A stretch of 64,000 bases of DNA from Selenomonas sputigena ATCC 35185 (GCF_000208405.1 NC_015437.1:1481501-1545500), one strand, 5' to 3'. Numbered from the stretch's first letter, positions 49,367-58,419 are shown. The notes: generated by a model from the letters alone, not told the origin. Program-made: numbers and translations.

Positions 49367-51391
49367 TCAAAATGTATAGTTGCAGCTCAGCATGAAGTTC
49401 GTCGGCGCAACGCGGTAGTTCGCACCCGTATGCGAAGTCACATCCGCGCGGTCGAGCACGTTTTCCACGGTCAGGCGTATCTCGCTTCTATCGTCGGGAC
49501 GGTACGCCGTGCTCCAACTCGTGAGGAAGTACGGCTTGCACGCATAGGACGGCTCGCTCGAAGGCGACTGCACGCGGCCTGCAAGGTAAGAGCCTGTGAG
49601 CGACGAGCTCCACTTGCCCCTCTTGTAGAGAACGCCGCCCGTAAGCTGCAGCTTGCCAAAGGTGCGTTCCCAATCCGTGCCCTTGCTGCCCTTCGTCTCG
49701 GGGTTCTGCCATGTGACTCCCCAGTTCCACGAAAAGCCGTGCTTTCCTTGCGTCTCGCACGAAAGTTCCAGTCCCGTGTTGCGAAAATCTTCATTCGTGT
49801 ATTGATACCTATTATCCCGCGGTTTCCATGTCGCCGTGATGTTGTCCTTCACGTCCATGTGAAAGAGCGCCGCCTTCCATGTATGCCCTGCGTGCTTCGC
49901 CTTCCAGCCAATCTCGTAGGTAACACCCGTCTGCGGCTTCAAATCCGGCGCGGGCACGAGTCGGCTGCTCGCACCATACATCTGCGCGAACTTCGGCATG
50001 ACGAAGGACTGGCTGACGGAAAGATAGAGGCTGTTTTCGTGGTCGAGCTTGTGCAGCCACTGACCGGAAGCGCTGAAATTATGGTAGTTCTCATCGCGCA
50101 TCGCCGCTGTCGTCCACGTCTCGCGCATGCCGAAGATGCCCGTGTCGCGCTCTGTGAACTTCTGCTCCCATTGTCCGAACACGCCCCAGTTGTTGCGCAT
50201 ATAGCTCGCGGGGTTCTTCGTCGACGGCGCAGGGAGCGCCTTGTAGAGTTCGTGTTCCAAACTGAATCCGAGTACGGCGGTCGCCTTCGGATCGGGCTTC
50301 CATGTGCGCTGCAGATCGACGCCGTACGTCGTATTGCGCTCACGCGTGTTGTACCAATCGCCGGGCGTTTTCGCACCCGTGCGCGAAATCTCTGTCGGCC
50401 CCTTAGCTTCCACCGTCCCCGTATTGAAGTAGAGGCTGCCCTTCCACGCATGATCATGGTAATTGAGCTGACTCACGTATTGCTCCGTCGTGTAGGTGCG
50501 TGCATGGAACGGGTCGCCGAGGCGCACGCCCGAGGAGGTTCGATCCACGCGGTCGACGAAGCGCAGATAGGTCGCTTCCGTCTTGTAATAGCCGAAGAGG
50601 AAATCAAGCTGAGGATTGATATGATATGTCAATCCCGCGCTCGTCTTCTCCACATCGCGCAAGTCGGTGCGCGTCGAGCCGTTGAACTTCGCAGATATGA
50701 CATCTGTCTCGGCAAGGCCGTTCAGATGCCCCCACTTGTCGTAATTGTAGTAGACGCCGAAGCGCTCGTCGCCTGCGCTCACACCGTACTGGCGCTGTCC
50801 GAAATTGCCGAAGCCGACATGCGCCGCATTGCTCGCGCCCTTCTTCGTGATGATGTTCACGATGCCGCTCATCGCTTCGCTGCCGTAGAGGACGGATCCC
50901 GAGCCTTTGACGACCTCGATGCGCTCGATTTGGTCGGCAGGGATCTGGTCGAGGTTGTACTTGCCGCGCCATGAGATGGGACTGCCATTCATGAGTACGA
51001 GCGTGCCGCTCTTGAAGCCGCGCACGTTCAGCTCGTTGTTCATCGTTCCCATCGAAGCACCGGAAGGGCCGAAGGATTTGTAGGCGAAGCCGTTGACCTT
51101 GGCGAGCGCGTCCGCCGCATCGGCGGCGCCGCTCTCCTTGATGGCCTCGCCTGTGATGACCACGGTTGCCGCCGGCACGTCAATGTCGCGCTTTTCGCGG
51201 CGCGTCGCCGTCACGACGGTATCTTCGAGCGCATGATCGTCTTCTGCCGCTGCCACTGGCGCAGCAGAAGACTCTTCCTTTGCTGCCTCACTCGTCTGCT
51301 GCGGCATTTGCGCCGCCCAAGCGGGGGCGGATGTCGCCATAAATGCAGCCGCGATGGCGAGTGTGAGCATCTTCTTCTTCTCGCTTTGCAA
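49367..51391 (-). CDS. TonB-dependent outer-membrane receptor (probably cobalamin)
   Basis: 674-residue receptor. Signal peptide, TonB box region (DTVVTATRREKRDIDVPAATV), plug domain (about residues 60-170 with VLMNGSPISWRGKYNLDQIP; IERIEVVKGSGSVLYGSEAM, GIVNIITKKG), then beta-barrel ending in NYTF. TTG 51391 has AAGGA upstream; ATG 51409 is the alternative. Because the operon begins with a cobalamin riboswitch it is probably a BtuB-like vitamin B12 receptor. Confidence 0.88.
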   Translation of the reverse strand: MQSEKKKMLTLAIAAAFMATSAPAWAAQMPQQTSEAAKEESSAAPVAAAEDDHALEDTVVTATRREKRDIDVPAATVVITGEAIKESGAADAADALAKVNGFAYKSFGPSGASMGTMNNELNVRGFKSGTLVLMNGSPISWRGKYNLDQIPADQIERIEVVKGSGSVLYGSEAMSGIVNIITKKGASNAAHVGFGNFGQRQYGVSAGDERFGVYYNYDKWGHLNGLAETDVISAKFNGSTRTDLRDVEKTSAGLTYHINPQLDFLFGYYKTEATYLRFVDRVDRTSSGVRLGDPFHARTYTTEQYVSQLNYHDHAWKGSLYFNTGTVEAKGPTEISRTGAKTPGDWYNTRERNTTYGVDLQRTWKPDPKATAVLGFSLEHELYKALPAPSTKNPASYMRNNWGVFGQWEQKFTERDTGIFGMRETWTTAAMRDENYHNFSASGQWLHKLDHENSLYLSVSQSFVMPKFAQMYGASSRLVPAPDLKPQTGVTYEIGWKAKHAGHTWKAALFHMDVKDNITATWKPRDNRYQYTNEDFRNTGLELSCETQGKHGFSWNWGVTWQNPETKGSKGTDWERTFGKLQLTGGVLYKRGKWSSSLTGSYLAGRVQSPSSEPSYACKPYFLTSWSTAYRPDDRSEIRLTVENVLDRADVTSHTGANYRVAPTNFMLSCNYTF

Positions 51392-51413
51392 AATATATCC
51401 TTCTTTCATAAAT

Positions 51414-52139
51414 TCAATTCAAACGGAAATGAAACGTCTTCGTCCAGACGCCGCGCGCACCGCCGTCACCGGGATTGAACGTGAAGCGGTAGCCTGCCGC
51501 TACCGCCGCACTGTCCATCTCGGCGTAGCCCGAGGACGAGATGACGGCGACATCTTCGATCGAGCCGTCGGACGCAACGAAGATCTTGATCGTAACGCTG
51601 CCTTCGACATCTTCCTCGATGAGATCAGGAGGATAGTCAGGTCGCGCTTCCGAGCGAAGGCTCGCCTCGATGCGCTCCTTGGGCGGCGGAGGAGGTGGCG
51701 GGGGCGGCGGCTCAGGCGGTGGCTCAGACTGGCTGACTCCCGTCCCCGTGCCGCCCGTGCCCGGCCCCTTGCCATCGCCGATGCCCGTGCCGACGCCTTT
51801 TCCTTCACCGCCTTGTCCCAGTGGATTGCCCGCACGCGCTTCTCGCTTCTGACTCGGCTTATCCGACTCTTCGGGAGGCTTCTGATCGATCGGAGGCAAA
51901 GTCTTGTCGGGTATCACGACCTCGTCGACGGCCGGCGCCGCTTCTACCTGCGGCGGCGAGCCGCCGCCTTCGCTTCCCTCATCCTGCGCCTCGTCATAGA
52001 TGACGACCTCGACGTTATCGCTCTTCTCTTTCATCGTCGCCATGGAAAAGACGCCGACAGCCGCCGCGATAAAAAAGATGATGAGATGCACACCGAGAGA
52101 CGCGAGGAGAGCCTTGTACTTATCTCTCGTATTCTCCAT
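51414..52139 (-). CDS. tonB: TonB energy-transducing protein
   Basis: 241-residue protein: N-terminal membrane anchor (LLASLGVHLIIFFIAAAVGV, about residues 11-30), long proline-rich periplasmic part with a polyproline stretch (about 145-160), and a C-terminal TonB domain (YPPDLIEEDVEGSVTIKIFV; YRFTFNPGD). Couples ExbBD to the receptor. Confidence 0.87.
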   Translation of the reverse strand: MENTRDKYKALLASLGVHLIIFFIAAAVGVFSMATMKEKSDNVEVVIYDEAQDEGSEGGGSPPQVEAAPAVDEVVIPDKTLPPIDQKPPEESDKPSQKREARAGNPLGQGGEGKGVGTGIGDGKGPGTGGTGTGVSQSEPPPEPPPPPPPPPPKERIEASLRSEARPDYPPDLIEEDVEGSVTIKIFVASDGSIEDVAVISSSGYAEMDSAAVAAGYRFTFNPGDGGARGVWTKTFHFRLN

Positions 52140-52142
52140 ACG

Positions 52143-52556
52143 TCACTTGCCCCCTGCACTTTCGCCGGCAAGTCCGAAACGCGTGATGCCCGCCCCCTTG
52201 AACTTGTCGAGGAGCGCATAGACCATGCCATAGTCAATGTCCTGGTCGGCGCGCAGCACGAGGGAGAAGTTGCCGTTTCTCGCATTCTCCGCCTTGGCGC
52301 GCTCAAGAAGCGTCTTTTCCGCGATGGGCTGATCCTCAAGGAAAAGGCTGCCGTCCTTCTTCATCGTGACGACATAAGTCACGCGCATCTGCGTTTCCAC
52401 GTTTGCCGCCTTCGGCATATTGACGTCGACAGTCTTGAGATTCACCATGTAGAGCGTGCTGAGCATGAAGAAGACGAGAAGGAAGAACATGATGTCAATC
52501 ATCGGGATGATGATGATCTCGGGCTTGTCGAAGCCCCTCCTGTCCCTGAGCCTCAT
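52143..52556 (-). CDS. exbD: ExbD/TolR-family protein
   Basis: 137-residue protein. One N-terminal transmembrane helix (IIIPMIDIMFFLLVFFMLST) including the conserved Asp, then a periplasmic domain. Proton-channel part of the ExbBD-TonB motor. Overlaps exbB by 4 bases. Confidence 0.88.
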   Translation of the reverse strand: MRLRDRRGFDKPEIIIIPMIDIMFFLLVFFMLSTLYMVNLKTVDVNMPKAANVETQMRVTYVVTMKKDGSLFLEDQPIAEKTLLERAKAENARNGNFSLVLRADQDIDYGMVYALLDKFKGAGITRFGLAGESAGGK

Positions 52557-53191
52557 CGCGCCGCCCCCTCATTGGAAGAAAGCGCATCCTTCGCACCCTC
52601 GACAAGTGAGAAGCACTGCTCCATATCCGTCACAATGCTCTCAATGCGCTGCGTGAAGTACGCGTGCACGGAGAGTGCGATGATGGCGACACAAAGCCCC
52701 ATGGCAGTCGCGATCAAAGCCTCGCCGACGCCGCCCGTGATCGCCGTCGCCTGTCCCGACTGAAGGTTGAACACGGAAAATGCCGAGATCATGCCGCTGA
52801 TCGTGCCGAGAAGTCCCAGAAGCGGCGCCATCGTCACGATGACGCTCAAATAATAGAGACGCTTCCTAAGCTTCGACAGCACGATGCCCGACTGAATCTC
52901 CATGTAGGAGGAGACGCGAGACGAATCCTTCTTTACGAGCTTCATCGCCCCGAAAAGAATGTTGGCAAGCGCCCCGCGATGATCTTCGGCAAGTTTCCTC
53001 GCCCCCGCAAAATCATCGTTCGCCATGCACTGATAAAACTCCCGCGTAAAGGCGCGTCCTGTGTCCATGCGCGAAAAGTACATCGCACGCTCGATGCCGA
53101 TCGTCACGACGAAGATCGAGCAAAGGAGCAGTACATACATGATGGAGCCGCCCTTGTGGAAAAACTCTATGCCTGTCATAATTGCGTCCAT
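52553..53191 (-). CDS. exbB: ExbB/MotA/TolQ-family protein
   Basis: 212-residue protein with three membrane segments (YVLLLCSIFVVTIGIERAMY; SVIVTMAPLLGLLGTISGMI; EALIATAMGLCVAIIALSVH) and the conserved proton-channel motifs. ATG 53191 follows AGGAGG. Works with ExbD and TonB. Confidence 0.9.
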   Translation of the reverse strand: MDAIMTGIEFFHKGGSIMYVLLLCSIFVVTIGIERAMYFSRMDTGRAFTREFYQCMANDDFAGARKLAEDHRGALANILFGAMKLVKKDSSRVSSYMEIQSGIVLSKLRKRLYYLSVIVTMAPLLGLLGTISGMISAFSVFNLQSGQATAITGGVGEALIATAMGLCVAIIALSVHAYFTQRIESIVTDMEQCFSLVEGAKDALSSNEGAAR

Positions 53192-53227
53192 GAAAAAATC
53201 CTCCTGAAATTACATAAAAGTACTCTT

Positions 53228-54211
53228 CTATTCCACCGCCGAGAGATGCTCTTCACGCCCTTGGGCGAAGGCGTCTCCGTATGCGCAATAGGCGATTTCC
53301 TGCACGCCGAGCACGAAGTCCTGCGAACAGTTGTAGATGTAGGCTTCCGTCGGTTCTTCGAGGCGATGCTCGCGGATGGCCTTGACCGTTTGCAGGGATG
53401 GGTCGTCGAAGTATTCCTTGCGGAACTTGTCGACGTCGAATTTCCCATGGTCATTGTACGTCGGTACGAAGAGGATGTCTGGATTGATCTCGACGAGCTG
53501 CTCCTTCGTCATGACTTGCCCGTCGCGGATGCCGAGCGCCGACCTGCCGTTCTTCACGCCCGCATAACGGCAGGCGTCGTCAAAGCTGGAGCCGATGCCG
53601 CCATAACCCGACATCAAGGAAATCAAGACGACGGTCTTGCGCTCGCTCTCGGGGATGGCGCTGACCTTCTTCTCTATGCCTTTGAGATGCTCGTCCATCA
53701 TCGCAAGGAGCTTCTCCCCGCGCTCGGACACGCCTGCCGCCTGTGCGAGAAGCACGATCGTCTCCTTGATCTCGGCGAGATTCCTCGCGCCCTTGCAGAC
53801 GACGACGGTAAGCCCCGCTTCACGAAGCGACGGCACGATGGCGAGATCCCCCCAGTCAGGCACGATGACGAGATCGGGCGAGAGTGCGACGAGTTCTTCC
53901 ACTGTCGGATTGCCGACGCGCTTTTCCACCTTCTTCGCAAGCTCCACAACATTCGAACTTACGGGGTCATCGAGGAGGCCGTTTACCGCCGCCATATCCT
54001 CGGGCGGCACGAGACCGAGCATGACCTCGTCCGTGCTCATCGAAAGCGTGACGATGCGATGCGGCTTTGCCGGCACGGTGACGACCGTCCCTTGGCTGTC
54101 CGTGACCGTATAGCTTCCCGCACCGCCTTGCGCCGCCTCCGGCGCTGTACGGCACGCCGTCAGCAGCAGGCAAACGACGACTATGACTAGGACAAAGAAA
54201 CTTTTCTTCAA
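53228..54211 (-). CDS. periplasmic-binding lipoprotein (BtuF-like)
   Basis: 327-residue protein. TTG 54211 lies 7 bases after GGAGGAGG; the start gives a lipoprotein signal (FVLVIVVVCLLLTAC). Binding-protein domain with PHRIVTLSMSTDEVMLGL, SPDLVIVPDWGD and PESERKTVVLISLMSGYGG, as in BtuF/FhuD-type proteins. Probably captures cobalamin (or another corrinoid) in the periplasm. The matching permease/ATPase genes are not in the window. Confidence 0.8.
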   Translation of the reverse strand: MKKSFFVLVIVVVCLLLTACRTAPEAAQGGAGSYTVTDSQGTVVTVPAKPHRIVTLSMSTDEVMLGLVPPEDMAAVNGLLDDPVSSNVVELAKKVEKRVGNPTVEELVALSPDLVIVPDWGDLAIVPSLREAGLTVVVCKGARNLAEIKETIVLLAQAAGVSERGEKLLAMMDEHLKGIEKKVSAIPESERKTVVLISLMSGYGGIGSSFDDACRYAGVKNGRSALGIRDGQVMTKEQLVEINPDILFVPTYNDHGKFDVDKFRKEYFDDPSLQTVKAIREHRLEEPTEAYIYNCSQDFVLGVQEIAYCAYGDAFAQGREEHLSAVE

Positions 54212-54394
54212 ACCCTTTCCTCCTCCCACCGCCTGTGACAGAGCTTCGATAGCGGTGAAATCCAACTTTCTGCGAGGAAAATCATCCATAAAAAAGAGCC
54301 TTCCTCCCTCGAAGAGAAAAGCTCCCTCCTGCAGCGGCACGAAGGCGCACACAGGCACAGAAGAATCCCCTTCCCATCGATCGCAGGTCAAACG

Positions 54395-54590
54395 GTGATT
54401 GTCAAGCAGGCAGTTCTCCTGGCTCGGTTCATCGCTCGGCTGCGCCTTCCCAGGACAACGCCCCAGTGACATCCTTGCAGCTTCGCTCCCCTCACAGTGG
54501 CGGGACCGCTCCGGCATATCCGGATTTTCTTTTAAACCCTTGCGGGTACCTGCTCCACAGCGGAGATTTTCCGCTGTCCTTCATGAAATT
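54395..54590 (-). promoter_or_regulatory. cobalamin riboswitch
   Basis: The minus strand shows the adenosylcobalamin riboswitch signature: GCCACTGTGA B12-box piece, GGAAGGCGCAG, and GAGCCAGGAGA followed by CTGCC. It lies about 180 bases before the binding-lipoprotein gene. Controls the binding protein, exbBD, tonB and receptor operon by vitamin B12. Confidence 0.87.
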
Positions 54591-54662
54591 ATGAATACAC
54601 TGATTCACCGCCTATGCTACCGCAAAACTTATGGCTTGTCAATGCACTTCGGCGAGAACGAC

Positions 54663-54688
54663 AAGGGGCTGCCTTTTGGCAGCCCCTT
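54663..54688 (-). terminator. hairpin after the 54715 gene
   Basis: Perfect 11-bp stem with TTTT loop (AAGGGGCTGCC/GGCAGCCCCTT). T-run on the minus strand is weak. Confidence 0.45.
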
Positions 54689-54714
54689 CGCTTCGTCTCT
54701 TATGAAAGCTATCC

Positions 54715-55116
54715 TCAGCCCAACGACTGCAGAAGCATCGCTGCACTCGCTCCGCTCGCAGCACCAGTTCGACCGTTCAACTCAGCTTCTTTCACGCCCC
54801 CAATGTGCTCTGTCCTCGTGCTGATGACCGTTGAATCCTTCTCGGCAGTCGTTGCCTTCGTCTTGTTCTCCGAAATGATTTCCGTCCCACGATAGACGGT
54901 GACGAGCACGGAACCGTCTGCCATCACCTTCGTCACGGTCGTCGTTTCTTCCTCGTTCTTATCGCCAGAATTTTCGCCGCGAGGCGCACCGCCGCCCGTT
55001 TCCATCTGCCGCAGGATGGCGGAAAAAGCATCCTGTGCCGCCTCGGACTTCTTCTTGTGCACCGCGCCTACAGCAGATGCGAGGCCATGTCCGCCAAGTT
55101 TCTCGATCATGTTCAT
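54715..55116 (-). CDS. hypothetical protein
   Basis: 133-residue protein. Helical N-terminus (MNMIEKLGGHGLASAVGAVH) and a polar middle (VTKVMADGSVLVTVYRGTEI), then a Gly/Ala-rich end. ATG 55116 follows GGAGG. No family recognised; the pattern slightly recalls short flagellar-associated proteins but without neighbours to support it. Confidence 0.5.
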   Translation of the reverse strand: MNMIEKLGGHGLASAVGAVHKKKSEAAQDAFSAILRQMETGGGAPRGENSGDKNEEETTTVTKVMADGSVLVTVYRGTEIISENKTKATTAEKDSTVISTRTEHIGGVKEAELNGRTGAASGASAAMLLQSLG

Positions 55117-55209
55117 AGAAAACACCTCCAATTTCTATGTCGAAAGAATCGGAGAATTCCTTAAGGCGCTTCCTTTTCGGGAATCTTCCCATGAATATTG
55201 GATGTGTGC

Positions 55210-55215
55210 TATAAT
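55210..55215 (+). promoter_or_regulatory. extended -10 promoter of the toxin-like RNA
   Basis: TGC directly before TATAAT (55210-55215); weak -35. A transcript would begin near 55222 with GGTGCTACT. Confidence 0.55.
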
Positions 55216-55355
55216 ATAGACGGTGCTACTACAACGGTGGCGGTCGATTCTTAGCCCTCCTTGGCGGTCAACGTCAGCCAATCATGCGGCGCGCTTTGCG
55301 CTTGCATTCTTGGGACGTTTTCGCATACGAGCCGTTTGCCAATCAGCCGCGCCCT

Positions 55356-55463
55356 TTGGACTTGCTTCTTGGACGGCTCAGCAGGGCGCTGCTTATAACC
55401 CTGTACGATTTTTTATCGTTGGTGTTTCTCGTTACGATTTGCATCGTAGCGTTAAAAGCGTAA
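55356..55463 (+). CDS. candidate type I toxin, hydrophobic small peptide
   Basis: The open frame ends in LYDFLSLVFLVTICIVALKA at 55463, matching the feel of Fst/TxpA/holin-like type I toxins (short, one hydrophobic helix, basic end). Start unsure: TTG 55356 (35 residues), TTG 55362, or a rare ATA at 55395 where relatives often have GTG. The RNA it would sit on has a 5' end (55222-55245) complementary to its 3' part (55529-55547), as in type I mRNAs that fold shut. See antisense RNA at 55455-55553. Confidence 0.45.
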   Translation: MDLLLGRLSRALLITLYDFLSLVFLVTICIVALKA

Positions 55464-55553
55464 GAATCCCCGCCTGCTCCGACAAAAGTTAGGCGGGGAT
55501 TCTCAATCCTTTAAAACTGTCTCGGGCTGACCGTTACCAGTAGCACCCTTTCT
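55455..55553 (-). ncRNA. candidate antisense antitoxin RNA
   Basis: Strong minus-strand promoter TTGACG (55583-55588), 17 bp, TATAAT (55560-55565). Transcript from about 55553 would end at the 13-bp hairpin (55463-55475 with 55491-55503), overlapping the 3' end of the toxin-like RNA by some 90 bases. Its 5' end repeats GGTGCTACT of the toxin RNA. Confidence 0.5.
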
Positions 55554-55613
55554 ACGCTTATTATACGACGTAAAGGCAGATTCGTCAAATTCCACTGCAA
55601 AGGAGTCCTGCTC

Positions 55614-56129
55614 ATGCCCGCTTCTCCCTTCACCTGCGTCGGCTTTCCTCCGAGCATCGACGCAAACTGCACGCATATCATTCTCGGCTCGATGCCGGGC
55701 GCGGCGTCGCTCAGGGCGCAGCAATACTACGCCTACCCGCAGAATCGCTTCTGGCGGCTCATGGCGTATCTGTTGGAGGGCGGTGAGCCGCCGCAGGACT
55801 ATGCGGCACGGCTTCAGATGCTGCTCCGCCACCATATCGCGCTTTGGGACTCCATCGCCTCGTGCGAGCGCGAAGGCAGCTTGGACTCAGCGATTCGCGC
55901 GGCAAAGCCCAACGACTTCACCGCGCTCCTCGCGCATTATCCGCGCCTCTCCACCTTCTGCCTGAACGGCGGCAAATCGGCCGATACTTTTCGCCGTGCC
56001 AACAAGCCACTTCTAAAACGCGACGATCTCACCTTTCATGCACTGCCCTCGACGAGCGCCGCCAACGCGCGCTGGCGCTTCGACGATCTCGCAAAAGTAT
56101 GGAAAAAGGCGCTCCCCCTCGAAGAGTAA
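55614..56129 (+). CDS. DNA-deoxyinosine glycosylase
   Basis: 171-residue protein of the uracil-DNA glycosylase superfamily. Active-site motif LGSMPGAASLRAQQYYAYPQ (residues about 24-43), and an ALPSTSAANAR motif near the C-terminus, typical of hypoxanthine-type members. Removes deaminated adenine (hypoxanthine) from DNA. Confidence 0.83.
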   Translation: MPASPFTCVGFPPSIDANCTHIILGSMPGAASLRAQQYYAYPQNRFWRLMAYLLEGGEPPQDYAARLQMLLRHHIALWDSIASCEREGSLDSAIRAAKPNDFTALLAHYPRLSTFCLNGGKSADTFRRANKPLLKRDDLTFHALPSTSAANARWRFDDLAKVWKKALPLEE

Positions 56130-56143
56130 GGGGAGCGCCTTTT
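56104..56143. terminator. terminator overlapping the glycosylase stop
   Basis: Perfect 14-bp stem (56104-56117 with 56130-56143) whose left arm is the last coding part of the gene; T-rich end on the plus strand. Confidence 0.8.
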
Positions 56144-56156
56144 CTTCTCGATGAGC

Positions 56157-56205
56157 AGGCGGCGCACAGCGTCCACAAAACGAATGTTGTGCGTACAGCT
56201 TACGC
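56157..56205. repeat. single dispersed copy of the 47-kb repeat
   Basis: GGCGGCGCACA, GTCCACAAA, TTGTGCGT and AGCTTAC are shared in order with the 106-bp repeats at 47218-47460. Confidence 0.6.
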
Positions 56206-57033
56206 TTCGATATAAAGCGCCTGCACCATGATGTCGACCTCGCGCACGAAAAGCCCCGTCATGTATTCGACCTTCGTTCTCACACGCTGCTGTGTCTCCT
56301 TGATGAGTGTAGGAATATGGCTGCCGTAGGTCAGCACGACAGAACAGGAAATCTCAAGGCCGCGATCCTCGTCGCCCTTCCAGACGTGGCGCACGCGCAC
56401 AGAACCGACCTTCGAAATGTATTCCTTCTCACGTACGATGCGCACGACCATCTCGCGGATTGCCAGATCGTCGATAATGAGCTTGCCATAATAGCTGAAT
56501 ACCGGGCGCACGATGGACTTCTCGCCGAGTTTGCGGCGGCGCGTGCGGTTGCGGCGGAAAAAGGACTGGATGGGATCGATGAGAAAGCCCGAAGCATGAG
56601 GCTTCAGCTCGATCGTCGGAACGGGTATGATGTGCTTGCCCTGCTTCAGTCGGCTGTCCCGCGCTTTCTGCATCTCACGCTGCGTCGCGATGTCTTCGAT
56701 GTGGATGATCTGTTCGATCGTCGGCAGCTTCAGTATGCGCGCGATCTTGTAGACCATGTTCTCGGAAGTCCCGAGAACGAGGATGCGATGCGGCCTGCAC
56801 TCGGCGATAGCAGAGCGCACTTCTTCCGCATGTCCGGGAAGCGTGAAGATGGCACGGCGCACCGCCATGATTTTGCTCTTCTCCATCTTGGCGGAAGAGC
56901 CGGCGACAATCTTGCCGTCCTTGATCAGGATGCCATCATCAATGATAGCGTCCGCCTGATGCTGATGCGCCACGAGCAAGGCGCGGTGGCTCTTGCCTGT
57001 GCCGCTCGGGCCTACGAATGCTATGACGTCCAT
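56200..57033 (-). CDS. P-loop ATPase fused to Asp23/Gls24 domain
   Basis: 277-residue protein. Residues 1-165: ATPase with Walker A GPSGTGKSHRALL (residues 7-19). Residues about 170-277: Asp23/Gls24 (alkaline shock) type domain (IVRPVFSYYGKLIIDDLAIR, LEISCSVVLTYGSHIPTLIK). Such fusions are found in Negativicutes and clostridia; the cellular role is unknown but may link nucleotide binding to envelope stress. Confidence 0.75.
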   Translation of the reverse strand: MDVIAFVGPSGTGKSHRALLVAHQHQADAIIDDGILIKDGKIVAGSSAKMEKSKIMAVRRAIFTLPGHAEEVRSAIAECRPHRILVLGTSENMVYKIARILKLPTIEQIIHIEDIATQREMQKARDSRLKQGKHIIPVPTIELKPHASGFLIDPIQSFFRRNRTRRRKLGEKSIVRPVFSYYGKLIIDDLAIREMVVRIVREKEYISKVGSVRVRHVWKGDEDRGLEISCSVVLTYGSHIPTLIKETQQRVRTKVEYMTGLFVREVDIMVQALYIEA

Positions 57034-57113
57034 ATCTTTCTCTCCTGCTTCTTTAAGAAACTAAAGCGAGGGAATTTCCTGCGAAATCCTTACAAAAAGG
57101 AAACTCGACCTCT

Positions 57114-57944
57114 CTAAAGGTTCATTCTCGGCTTATACAGCTTCTCCGCGAACGAATCCTCCACCGTGAAGATGCCGAGTTCCTGCGGATAGCGCGAAGC
57201 AAAGCCGTGGAAGTCCGAGCCGCCCGTCACGAGCAGATGACGGCGCTCTGCCATACCGAGATAGCGCTGCGTATCGACCGTATCGTGCTGCGGATAAAAC
57301 GCCTCGATGCCCTCGATGCCGAGGTCGAGCACATGCTCTACGAGCGCGTCGTCGCCGACAAGTTTCGGATGAGCGAGGACGGGCGTACCGCCCGCATTCT
57401 TGATCAGCGCGACGATTTCTTCCGGCTCTAAGCGATAGTGTGAGACATAAGCGGGACGACCTTTGGAAAGCACGGCGTCAAACGCCTCGCGCACGCTGGA
57501 AAAACAGCCCTTGAGCACGAGCGCCCGTCCGATGTGCGAGCGGCTGATGGATTTGCTCGTGCCTGCTACCTTCAGCACATCCGTTTCCGTAATGCCGTAG
57601 CCAAGCTCCTGCAGCTTCTCCACCATCTCAGCGAAGCGACTCCAACGCGCCTCTCCCACATCGTTCAGACGGTCGAGGAGATCGCGGCGATAGATGTCGA
57701 CATTGTAGCCGAGGATATGGATTTCCCGTTTTTCATGATGGGCGCTGAACTCAATGCCCGGTATGATGCCGATGCCCTTCGCAGGCAAAAGCCCTTCCTC
57801 ATAAAGATGCGTGACGCCGTCCACGGTATCATGATCCGTGATTGCGATGTAGCGAAGCCCCGCTTCCTTCGCCGCCGCCACAAGTTCCTCGGGCGTCATC
57901 TTTCCGTCGGAATATGACGTATGCGTATGCAGATCGCTGGACAC
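57114..57944 (-). CDS. PHP-domain phosphoesterase
   Basis: 276-residue protein with all PHP metal motifs: DLHTHTSYSDG, ITDHDTVDG, HP in VLAHPKLV and GSDFHG. Similar to nucleoside 3',5'-bisphosphatase/RNase AM (YciV/TrpH). GTG 57944 with GAGG upstream. The longer open frame to 58088 overlaps spoVS and is unlikely. Confidence 0.87.
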   Translation of the reverse strand: MSSDLHTHTSYSDGKMTPEELVAAAKEAGLRYIAITDHDTVDGVTHLYEEGLLPAKGIGIIPGIEFSAHHEKREIHILGYNVDIYRRDLLDRLNDVGEARWSRFAEMVEKLQELGYGITETDVLKVAGTSKSISRSHIGRALVLKGCFSSVREAFDAVLSKGRPAYVSHYRLEPEEIVALIKNAGGTPVLAHPKLVGDDALVEHVLDLGIEGIEAFYPQHDTVDTQRYLGMAERRHLLVTGGSDFHGFASRYPQELGIFTVEDSFAEKLYKPRMNL

Positions 57945-57981
57945 TGGAACCTCACTCCCTTGCTGAACCCATGCAAAGCCC

Positions 57982-58242
57982 TCAACGCGGCTCCACGATG
58001 AGCTTGATCGCCGTGCGCTCCTCGCCGTCGATCTCGATATCGGCGAAAGCAGGAACACAGACGAGATCGATGCCGTGCGGCGCGACAAAGCCGCGCGCGA
58101 TGGCGATTGCCTTGACGGCCTGATTCAGGGCGCCTGCACCGACCGCCTGCATCTCGGCCGCGCCTGATTCCCGAATGACTCCGGCCAAAGCCCCCGCGAC
58201 AGCGTTCGGATTCGACCTCGCTGAAACCTTCAAGACTTCCAT
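57982..58242 (-). CDS. spoVS: stage V sporulation protein S
   Basis: 86-residue SpoVS (MEVLKVSARSNPNAVAGALA, VGAGALNQAVKAIAIARGFV, FADIEIDGEERTAIKLIVEP). Conserved RNA/DNA-binding (Alba-like) fold found also in non-sporulating bacteria, often beside rny and ymdB as here. ATG 58242 follows GGGAGGG. Confidence 0.92.
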   Translation of the reverse strand: MEVLKVSARSNPNAVAGALAGVIRESGAAEMQAVGAGALNQAVKAIAIARGFVAPHGIDLVCVPAFADIEIDGEERTAIKLIVEPR

Positions 58243-58419
58243 GATCGCCTTCCCTCCCAAAATCCCTGCAGCGTCTTTCTGCCGATTCAGATTTTTCATT
58301 CATTATCAGAAGAACCGTACAACTTATCTCTCCATGTATTCTATACAAAAAAGAAAAATCCTGCTGACAAGGAAGCACGGATAAATTCAGCCGCCCATCT
58401 TCATTTTATCCGCACTTTT

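Noticed and set aside
55223-55492. 89-codon + strand ORF
   Set aside because: Different frame from the hydrophobic peptide; no ribosome site, no domain; region is better explained as structured RNA.
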